From: Flagellimonas sp. S3867
GTDB taxonomy: Bacteria > Bacteroidota > Bacteroidia > Flavobacteriales > Flavobacteriaceae
Assembly (NCBI RefSeq): GCF_014698935.1
Contig: NZ_JACVMN010000001.1
Span: forward strand, 1,178,001-1,242,000
Length of the DNA stretch: 64,000 nt
Reading direction: 5' to 3'
The notes under the pieces were generated by a model that was not told the origin of the DNA, did no database searches, and saw only the letters and a program-made list of their open reading frames with translations. This document shows positions 57,600 to 64,000 of this stretch, piece by piece. Position numbers and translations under genes: made by a program. Every line of letters begins with the position of its first letter. Position 1 is the stretch's first letter.

Positions 57600-58157
57600 A
57601 TGAAAATCTACACCAAAACAGGAGACAAGGGCACAACCGCACTTTTTACCGGCAAAAGAGTCTCAAAACACCACATACGCATAGAAAGTTACGGCACCAT
57701 TGATGAGATCAACTCGTTTTTAGGCCTTGTTCGAGATCAAGAAATTGATTCTCATAGCAAAAAAGTATTGGCAGATATCCAGAATAAGCTATTCACGGTT
57801 GGTGCAATATTGGCAACTGAACCAAAAAAAGAAAACAGACTGAAAATTCCTAGAATCTCGGATGAGGATATTGAATTTTTGGAAAAGGAAATGGACCAAA
57901 TGAATGAAGAACTCCCCGAAATGACACATTTTATACTCCCTGGCGGACACACCACCGTGTCATACTGTCATATTGCCCGTACGGTTTGTCGAAGGGCGGA
58001 GCGAATGATTTCTTACCTCAACGAAAATGAACCACTGCCAAGCAATCTATTATCCTACGTAAATAGACTTTCCGACTATCTTTTTGTATTGGCACGAAAG
58101 TTGTCAAAGAATTTGCAGGCCCAAGAAGTGAAATGGATTCCTGAAAAATTAGACTAA
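57600..58157 (+). CDS. Cob(I)alamin adenosyltransferase, PduO type
   Basis: The protein has 185 residues with the ATG at 57600. The PduO-type ATP-binding start MKIYTKTGDKGTTALFTGK is clear, followed by RIESYGTIDEINSFLGLVRD, FILPGGHTTVSYCHIARTVC and RRAERMISYLNENEP. It attaches the adenosyl group of ATP to cob(I)alamin, giving coenzyme B12. A B12-dependent enzyme must be elsewhere in the genome. The upstream tandem repeat may influence expression. Confidence 0.95.
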   Translation: MKIYTKTGDKGTTALFTGKRVSKHHIRIESYGTIDEINSFLGLVRDQEIDSHSKKVLADIQNKLFTVGAILATEPKKENRLKIPRISDEDIEFLEKEMDQMNEELPEMTHFILPGGHTTVSYCHIARTVCRRAERMISYLNENEPLPSNLLSYVNRLSDYLFVLARKLSKNLQAQEVKWIPEKLD

Positions 58158-58224
58158 TAAATCGTTATTTTCTGCGTTACACATTAATATGCAGAAAATA
58201 TTTTTCAAATAATTTCAATTTTGC

Positions 58225-58254
58225 TTGGCAATTTGGGTTTAAAAATTATTTTTG
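58225..58254 (+). promoter_or_regulatory. Bacteroidota-type promoter for DUF2795
   Basis: TTG at 58225-58227 and TATTTTTG at 58247-58254 are separated by 19 nt, the usual -33/-7 spacing. The box ends 27 nt before the ATG at 58282. Confidence 0.65.
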
Positions 58255-58281
58255 CAAAAAATTTAAAATCAAACCGTTACT

Positions 58282-58506
58282 ATGTACTGGACATTAGAAT
58301 TAGCTTCATATTTAAGTGATGCGCCTTGGCCAGCCACCAAAGACGAATTAATAGATTATGCCATCCGTACCGGAGCTCCATTGGAAGTTGTTGAAAATTT
58401 ACAATCCATGGAAGAGGAAGGTGGCGAAATTTACGAGTCCATCGAGGAAATATGGCCCGACTATCCCACCGAGGAAGATTACCTCTGGAATGAGGACGAG
58501 TATTAG
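58282..58506 (+). CDS. DUF2795 protein
   Basis: The protein has 74 residues, very acidic at the C-terminus (WPDYPTEEDYLWNEDEY). It starts MYWTLELASYLSDAPWPATK and has DELIDYAIRTGAPLEVVENL, the family core. DUF2795 is small and very conserved in Bacteroidota, usually upstream of secA, but its function is unknown. It has its own promoter and terminator, so it is expressed alone, probably strongly. Confidence 0.93.
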   Translation: MYWTLELASYLSDAPWPATKDELIDYAIRTGAPLEVVENLQSMEEEGGEIYESIEEIWPDYPTEEDYLWNEDEY

Positions 58507-58530
58507 ATTTCAAAAAACATAAACACTACT

Positions 58531-58558
58531 AAAAAGTCTCATTTGAGACTTTTTTTTA
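58531..58558 (+). terminator. Terminator of DUF2795
   Basis: AAAAAGTCTCA and TGAGACTTTTT form an 11-bp stem with a two-base centre, followed by more T (total nine). It isolates DUF2795 from secA. Confidence 0.85.
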
Positions 58559-58560
58559 TG

Positions 58561-58568
58561 TAATTTTG
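58561..58568 (+). promoter_or_regulatory. -7 promoter box for secA
   Basis: TAATTTTG matches TANNTTTG and ends 72 nt before the secA ATG at 58641. Confidence 0.5.
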
Positions 58569-58640
58569 GCAGCCTAGCAGAAGGTTTTCGACCACTCTTT
58601 ATAATGGAACGGCTTTTGCAATCCAAAAGAAAAATTATTC

Positions 58641-61600
58641 ATGAGCTTTATTAATTCCGTACTAAAGGTTTTTGTAGGAGATAAATCCGAAAAAGACGTA
58701 AAGGCATTACAACCTTTGGTAAATGAAATAAAATCCTTCGAACAACAACTGGAAGGACTTACCCACGACGAACTAAGACAAAAAACGGTTGCTTTTAAAG
58801 CGCAGATCCAGGAAGACTGCAAAGAGATCAACGACAAAATAGCCAAGCTTCAGGAAGAGATACAAAATTCGACCGATATAGATCGCAATGAGGAAATCTA
58901 TGCCGAAATCGATAAGCTCAATGAAGAAGCCTATAATCTTTCCGAAAACACCCTAAACACCCTTTTGCCCGAAGCCTTTGCTGTTGTAAAGGAAACAGCA
59001 AAACGATTTGTTGGCAATGAAACCCTCACCGTTACGGCCACAGAATTTGATCGTGCCCTTTCAGGCTCCAAAGATTATGTGACCTTGGAAGGAGAAAGTG
59101 CCGTTTGGAAAAATTCTTGGGATGCTGCAGGAAAGGAAGTTACCTGGGATATGATCCATTACGATGTGCAATTGATCGGTGGCATCACATTACACCAAGG
59201 TAAGATTGCCGAAATGCATACAGGAGAAGGAAAGACCTTAGTGGCCACACTCCCACTCTACCTAAATGCCTTGTCTGGAAAAGGAACCCATTTGGTTACT
59301 GTAAATGACTATTTGGCCAAAAGGGACAGTGCTTGGATGGCCCCAATTTTTGAATTCCATGGGCTTTCGGTGGATTGTATAGATAAACATCAACCCAATT
59401 CCGAAGGAAGAAGAGCAGCCTATAATGCTGATATCACTTACGGAACCAACAACGAATTCGGTTTTGACTACCTGCGGGATAATATGGCTCACACTCCTGG
59501 CGATTTGGTTCAACCTCCCCATCATTATGCGATTGTGGATGAGGTGGATTCTGTTTTGATTGATGACGCACGAACCCCTTTGATCATATCAGGACCAGTA
59601 CCTGAGGGCGACCGACACGAATTCAATGAATTGAAACCAAAGGTTTCGGATATCGTCCAAAAACAACGTCAGCACCTCACCGGGGTCTTGGCCGAAGCCA
59701 AAAAACTGATTAAAGAAGGAGAAACCAAAGAAGGAGGTTTCCTTTTGCTTCGCGTACATAGAGGTTTGCCCAAAAACAAGGCATTGATCAAGTTTTTAAG
59801 TGAAGAAGGAGTAAAACAATTACTTCAGAAAACAGAAAACTTCTATATGCAAGACAATAATCGGGAGATGCCCAAAGTGGATGCCGATCTATTGTTCACC
59901 ATTGATGAAAAAAACAATCAAATTGAGTTAACCGATAAAGGTGTCGATTACATTTCAGGTGATCAGGACAAAGATTTCTTCGTGATGCCCGATATTGGAG
60001 GGGAAATAGCAAAAATTGAAGAAAAAAGTCTGGAAATTGAAAAAGAGGCCGAACTCAAAGAAGATCTTTTTAAGGATTTTGCCGTAAAGAGCGAACGTAT
60101 CCATACCATGAGTCAATTGCTCAAGGCCTATACCCTATTTGAAAAGGACGTTGAGTACGTGGTCATGGACAACAAGGTGATGATTGTGGATGAACAAACT
60201 GGACGTATTATGGACGGGCGCCGCTATTCGGATGGACTGCACCAAGCCATTGAAGCCAAGGAAAATGTAAAGATCGAGGCCATGACCCAGACCTTTGCGA
60301 CCATTACGCTTCAGAATTACTTCCGAATGTATAACAAACTGGCTGGGATGACAGGTACCGCGGTCACTGAGGCTGGAGAATTCTGGGAAATCTATAAACT
60401 GGATGTGATGGAAATTCCAACCAACCGTCCAATTGCTAGAGATGACCGTCACGATTTGATCTACAAGACCAAACGCGAAAAATATAATGCCATTATTGAA
60501 GAGGTTACTGAACTTTCCAAAGCAGGCAGACCTGTATTGATAGGTACCACTTCAGTAGAAATATCAGAATTACTCTCCAAATTATTGAGTGTACGAAAAG
60601 TTCCGCATAACGTGTTGAACGCGAAGCTGCACAAGAAAGAGGCAGATATTGTTGCTGAAGCTGGTTACGCAGGTATAGTTACCATTGCAACCAATATGGC
60701 CGGTCGTGGAACGGATATTAAACTCAGCGATGAAGTAAAAGCAGCCGGTGGTTTGGCCATTGTTGGAACAGAAAGACACGACTCCAGACGTGTTGACAGG
60801 CAGCTACGTGGACGTTCCGGACGTCAAGGAGATGTGGGAAGCTCACAATTTTATGTTTCGTTAGAGGATAACCTTATGCGTTTGTTTGGCTCAGACCGTG
60901 TGGCCAAAATGATGGACCGCATGGGATTGGAAGAAGGTGAGGTCATTCAGCATTCCATGATGACAAAATCCATAGAACGGGCCCAAAAGAAGGTAGAAGA
61001 AAACAACTTTGGTATTCGTAAACGCCTTTTGGAGTATGATGATGTTATGAACGCTCAGCGTGAGGTGGTGTACAAAAGAAGACGCCATGCTTTGCAAGGT
61101 GAACGTTTGAAGGTGGATGTCGCCAATATGATCTACGATACCTGTGAGGTAATTGCGGAAACCAACAAAATGGCCGATGATTTCAAAAATTTCGAGTTTG
61201 AACTCATCAAATACTTTTCAATAACCTCCCCCGTCAACGAGGAAGATTTTAAAAGATTGAGTTTTCAAGAAATTGCCAACGTGGTTTATAAGGCCGCTTA
61301 CGATTTCTATCAACAGAAAATGGAACGAAGTGCCACAGTCGCTTTTCCAGTCATCAAAAAAGTCTACGAAGATAAATCCAATAAATTTGAACGCATTGTG
61401 GTCCCATTTACGGATGGAATCAAAACTTTGAATGTGGTTACCAACCTAGAATCCGCATACAACAGCAACGGAACACAATTGATCACCGATTTTGAGAAGA
61501 ACATTTCCCTGGCCATCATAGATGATTCTTGGAAAACACACCTTCGAAAAATGGATGAATTGAAACAATCGGTGCAATTGGCTGTACATGAGCAGAAAGA

Positions 61601-62003
61601 CCCGCTTCTCATCTATAAGTTTGAGGCCTTTGAGCTATTCAAGGAAATGATCGATAAGGTGAACAAGGAAATCATTTCTTTCTTGTTCAAGGGAGAATTG
61701 CCCTCCGAGAATACCAACCCCATCCAAGAAGCTGGATCTGTACGCAGACCAAAGGAAAATTTGCAAACTTCCAAGGAAGAAATACCAAATAGCGATGAAC
61801 TTGCTGCCCAAAACAGGGCAGCCGGACAGACTCAGGGAAGAAGACCACAAGTAACCGAGACCATAGTAAGAGAAAGACCAAAAATTGGTCGAAATGATAG
61901 GGTTACCATTAAAAATATCATGTCCGGAGAGAGTAAAACGGTTAAATTCAAACAAGCTGAACCTCTTATCGACAAAGGTGAGTGGGTATTGCTGGACGAA
62001 TAA
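58641..62003 (+). CDS. secA: Protein translocase subunit SecA
   Basis: The protein has 1120 residues, as in other Bacteroidota, longer than E. coli SecA (901). Walker A is GKIAEMHTGEGKTLVATLPL, motif II region YAIVDEVDSVLIDDARTPLI, and later GRSGRQGDVGSSQFYVSLED. The Bacteroidota-specific inserts lie between residues about 45-100 and 340-470. The usual C-terminal CxCxxxxC/H zinc site is absent; the tail ends KIGRNDRVTIKNIMSGESKT. SecA drives Sec-dependent export of proteins and thus most envelope proteins here. A -7 box lies 72 nt upstream and a terminator follows. Confidence 0.98.
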   Translation: MSFINSVLKVFVGDKSEKDVKALQPLVNEIKSFEQQLEGLTHDELRQKTVAFKAQIQEDCKEINDKIAKLQEEIQNSTDIDRNEEIYAEIDKLNEEAYNLSENTLNTLLPEAFAVVKETAKRFVGNETLTVTATEFDRALSGSKDYVTLEGESAVWKNSWDAAGKEVTWDMIHYDVQLIGGITLHQGKIAEMHTGEGKTLVATLPLYLNALSGKGTHLVTVNDYLAKRDSAWMAPIFEFHGLSVDCIDKHQPNSEGRRAAYNADITYGTNNEFGFDYLRDNMAHTPGDLVQPPHHYAIVDEVDSVLIDDARTPLIISGPVPEGDRHEFNELKPKVSDIVQKQRQHLTGVLAEAKKLIKEGETKEGGFLLLRVHRGLPKNKALIKFLSEEGVKQLLQKTENFYMQDNNREMPKVDADLLFTIDEKNNQIELTDKGVDYISGDQDKDFFVMPDIGGEIAKIEEKSLEIEKEAELKEDLFKDFAVKSERIHTMSQLLKAYTLFEKDVEYVVMDNKVMIVDEQTGRIMDGRRYSDGLHQAIEAKENVKIEAMTQTFATITLQNYFRMYNKLAGMTGTAVTEAGEFWEIYKLDVMEIPTNRPIARDDRHDLIYKTKREKYNAIIEEVTELSKAGRPVLIGTTSVEISELLSKLLSVRKVPHNVLNAKLHKKEADIVAEAGYAGIVTIATNMAGRGTDIKLSDEVKAAGGLAIVGTERHDSRRVDRQLRGRSGRQGDVGSSQFYVSLEDNLMRLFGSDRVAKMMDRMGLEEGEVIQHSMMTKSIERAQKKVEENNFGIRKRLLEYDDVMNAQREVVYKRRRHALQGERLKVDVANMIYDTCEVIAETNKMADDFKNFEFELIKYFSITSPVNEEDFKRLSFQEIANVVYKAAYDFYQQKMERSATVAFPVIKKVYEDKSNKFERIVVPFTDGIKTLNVVTNLESAYNSNGTQLITDFEKNISLAIIDDSWKTHLRKMDELKQSVQLAVHEQKDPLLIYKFEAFELFKEMIDKVNKEIISFLFKGELPSENTNPIQEAGSVRRPKENLQTSKEEIPNSDELAAQNRAAGQTQGRRPQVTETIVRERPKIGRNDRVTIKNIMSGESKTVKFKQAEPLIDKGEWVLLDE

Positions 62004-62023
62004 CCAAAAAAATTAATTTAGCT

Positions 62024-62055
62024 AAACGACAGTCATTTATGGCTGTCGTTTTTGA
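62024..62055 (+). terminator. Terminator of secA
   Basis: AAACGACAG and CTGTCGTTT pair over 9 bp, and the inner TCAT/ATGG region extends the stem with a wobble. The T run TTTTTG follows. It lies 21 bp after the secA stop. Confidence 0.85.
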
Positions 62056-62105
62056 TTATAACAAAAACATATTTAGATTTACAGATTAAACTCCCCATAT
62101 TAAGG

Positions 62106-62113
62106 TATTTTTG
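62106..62113 (+). promoter_or_regulatory. -7 promoter box for the histidine kinase gene
   Basis: TATTTTTG matches TANNTTTG and ends 50 nt before the ATG at 62164. Confidence 0.55.
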
Positions 62114-62163
62114 CTACCATCTTTTATAGATTTTGTAGCAGAAGCACAACCCAAGCGCAGCCC

Positions 62164-63381
62164 ATGAAAATTCCTTTTGAGGATAAATATCATTTTCAAG
62201 ACAAAATCGATTTGGTACTTAAGGTAAACTATAGTTCTTCTTTCATTGCGATAATTTTTGGGTTGGTATGTCTATTTTTTTTAGACATCAAGGAAATTAT
62301 TCCCTATACTTTTTTTGGTTACGCCCTATTGAATCTGCTCAATACGGTATTGTATACCAGACATAAAAATCTTATTCTTTGCTATAACATCACCTCCATT
62401 GTATCAATGGTCGGGGCAACCATCATAACCCTTTATAGTGGCGGCATACAGAGTCCATTTCTTTTTGTTCTGGCAATTGTGGTTTTCTCGGGATATGTAA
62501 TTACCATGGTTTACGGGCAAGTATATCTGGTTATAAACCTATTCGTCATTGCCGTATTATTTATTTATGATTTAGGAGATTATAAAATTTCCCAGAATCT
62601 TGTCCCAGAATCTTCTAAGAGCTGGTTCGCGTTGGGAAGTGCCCTATATGCAGTTTATTTATTAGGTGTGGTTTTGGGTAAAAATTTGCTCAAGGCCCAT
62701 CATAAACTATATAAGTCCCGTAGCGAGATACAAGAACGTATAGATGAAAAGGAAACGCTTCTAAAAGAAGTCCACCATAGGGTGAAAAACAATTTACAAA
62801 CCGTTTCCAGCCTATTGAGCCTGCAATCAAGAACCGTTGCTGATGAAAAAATCAGCAGTATCATCAAGAGTAGTCAAAATAGGGTGGTTTCTATGGCCAT
62901 GGTTCACGAAATGCTCTATAAGCGGGACGATTATCTATCCAAAATAGAGGTTAGAACCTATGTTAAAGAACTTACAGAATATTTGGTGCGATCTGTAAAG
63001 GGCAATACCAATAAGATTAAGGTCGATCTGCATATTGAGGAAAGTAAATTGAGTATCGACACTGTAATTCCACTTGGATTGATCATTAATGAAACCATTA
63101 CCAATGCTTTAAAATATGGTATCTCGGAAGATCAAGGTGGAGAAATCACCATCTCACTCAAAAGTCTAGCTGAAAACCGTTACGAACTCTATTTAGGTGA
63201 TAATGGTATAGGATATTCAGAAAACTTTGATCCCAAAAACGCAAAATCCCTTGGACTAAAGTTAATTTATAACCTTACACGACAGCTTCGCGGAACCATT
63301 GCAAGGGATTTATCCAAAAAGGGTACCTATTATCGAATTGAGTTTGAAGAAATTGTGGAAGATTTCAACGCTATCGATTAA
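62164..63381 (+). CDS. Sensor histidine kinase of the HisKA_2/HATPase type
   Basis: The protein has 405 residues. Six membrane helices occupy the first 180 residues (for example SSSFIAIIFGLVCLFFLDI, PFLFVLAIVVFSGYVITMVY, ALGSALYAVYLLGVVLGKNL). The DHp domain is HisKA_2-type, with the phospho-acceptor His in LLKEVHHRVKNNLQTVSSLL at about 200-220. The ATPase domain has IPLGLIINETITNALKYGIS (N box), LGDNGIGYSE (G1) and SLGLKLIYNLTRQL (G2). This subclass usually passes phosphate to a response regulator encoded elsewhere. The signal is unknown; the six helices could sense a membrane cue. Confidence 0.94.
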   Translation: MKIPFEDKYHFQDKIDLVLKVNYSSSFIAIIFGLVCLFFLDIKEIIPYTFFGYALLNLLNTVLYTRHKNLILCYNITSIVSMVGATIITLYSGGIQSPFLFVLAIVVFSGYVITMVYGQVYLVINLFVIAVLFIYDLGDYKISQNLVPESSKSWFALGSALYAVYLLGVVLGKNLLKAHHKLYKSRSEIQERIDEKETLLKEVHHRVKNNLQTVSSLLSLQSRTVADEKISSIIKSSQNRVVSMAMVHEMLYKRDDYLSKIEVRTYVKELTEYLVRSVKGNTNKIKVDLHIEESKLSIDTVIPLGLIINETITNALKYGISEDQGGEITISLKSLAENRYELYLGDNGIGYSENFDPKNAKSLGLKLIYNLTRQLRGTIARDLSKKGTYYRIEFEEIVEDFNAID

Positions 63382-63422
63382 AGCTTTTCCTATCTTTAAC
63401 CGACTAACAAATTTTTCATCTA

Positions 63423-64000
63423 ATGCTCAAAAAACTGCTTTTGGCAGCACTATTTCTAAGTGCTCCACTTTCCGCACAAGATTATTTCTATAAAAAATTC
63501 CACCCTTTTAATTCAAACATTCCTTCTCCCCAAGAATTCTTGGGCCATGGTATTGGTGAAAAGCACACGCGACATGATTTAATCGTCAGTTACCTCACCA
63601 AGCTTTCAGAACTTTCAGATAGAGCCAGTATTCATGAATATGGAAGAACACATGAAGGAAGAAAACTGGTCATTTTAACAGTCACAACACCAGAAAACCT
63701 AAAAAATTTAGGTCAATTAAAAGCAAGGCACCTTCAATTCACGGATCCATCACAAAATCCGACCAATTATGACGAAACACCCATTTTTGTCAATTTGGGT
63801 TACAATGTCCACGGTAATGAACCTTCTAGTTCTGAAGCTGCAATGCTCACTGCATATACATTGGTAGCTTCGAACAATCCAGAGGTACTAAATTATTTGA
63901 ACAAAGGTGTAATTTTCATTGACCCGACCATAAATCCGGATGGCAGGGATAGGCATACCCATTGGGCAAATATGTACCAAGGAAATCCTTTGGTTGCAGA
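63423..64000 (+). CDS. M14-family zinc carboxypeptidase, N-terminal part
   Basis: The gene runs off the right edge after 192 codons. It has a signal peptide (LKKLLLAALFLSAPLSAQ). The M14 domain includes IHEYGRTHEGRKLVILTVTT and NLGYNVHGNEPSSSEAAMLT (HxxE zinc site: His in VHGNE with the following Glu), then FIDPTINPDGRDRHTHW. M14 peptidases remove C-terminal residues; secreted family members of flavobacteria often act on peptides or as large multidomain enzymes. The C-terminal zinc His and catalytic Glu are beyond the window. Confidence 0.9.
   Translation, partial: MLKKLLLAALFLSAPLSAQDYFYKKFHPFNSNIPSPQEFLGHGIGEKHTRHDLIVSYLTKLSELSDRASIHEYGRTHEGRKLVILTVTTPENLKNLGQLKARHLQFTDPSQNPTNYDETPIFVNLGYNVHGNEPSSSEAAMLTAYTLVASNNPEVLNYLNKGVIFIDPTINPDGRDRHTHWANMYQGNPLVA

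Overview
The window is chromosomal DNA of a marine-type member of the Flavobacteriaceae (Bacteroidota), probably near Muricauda/Allomuricauda or Maribacter; the genus is inference. Evidence seen: a gldI gliding-motility gene, an OstA-like protein, DUF349, DUF2795, DUF3810 and DUF368 proteins typical of the group, many lipoproteins, a TonB-dependent receptor, moderate AT richness, and repeated Bacteroidota -7 promoter boxes (TANNTTTG) upstream of genes. No rRNA, confident tRNA, transposase, prophage or CRISPR array is visible.

Layout. 0-16.2 kb is core: ribH (cut by the edge) and a TPR membrane protein diverge from recF, a lipoprotein and a DUF721 protein. Two acetyltransferases and ndk follow, then a nrnA-like/gldI/cyclophilin-FKBP operon, DUF3810, a TrmH-type methyltransferase, an M48 protease, a bifunctional RelA/SpoT protein, a Fur-family regulator, purA and DUF4386. 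16.2-25.8 kb is an accessory island of small, mostly single-gene units separated by related repeats. It holds an ECF42-type sigma factor with two YCII proteins, an AraC-GyrI regulator, further small dimeric alpha+beta barrel proteins, acetyltransferases, small membrane proteins and a structured inverted-repeat element. 25.9-43.1 kb returns to core: OstA-like, a class III aminotransferase, a TPR protein, two DUF368 polyprenyl-phosphate transporter homologues, aroE, a DUF349 protein, a CBS protein, rny, a probable 6S RNA, zapA and a coiled-coil partner, then an M23 peptidase, a TonB-dependent receptor and a CsgG-like secreted protein. 43.1-64 kb holds a cysteine desulfurase, an Smr protein, a DUF2752/CCC-motif/CD225 membrane-protein operon, recQ, kdsD-tatC-AhpD-like-lptB, pssA, an Lnb-domain protein, an ABC-F protein, a shortened methyltransferase-like protein, a PduO-type adenosyltransferase, DUF2795, secA, a sensor histidine kinase and the start of an M14 carboxypeptidase.

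How the genes work together. Envelope biogenesis dominates the core: lptB and the OstA-like protein for LPS transport, kdsD for Kdo, DUF368 for undecaprenyl-phosphate recycling, pssA for phospholipid, secA and tatC for export, an M23 peptidase for wall cutting and GldI for gliding. Stress and nucleotide control appears as RelA/SpoT, a Fur-family protein, NrnA, RNase Y and 6S RNA.

The most unusual parts are: (1) the 16.5-25.8 kb island, where five members of the dimeric alpha+beta barrel superfamily sit with their likely regulators and cassette-like junction repeats; (2) the 16.56-16.69 kb structured inverted repeat; (3) a set of four genes whose -7 box ends 4-5 nt before the start codon, predicting leaderless mRNAs; and (4) the DUF2752/CCC/CD225 operon.
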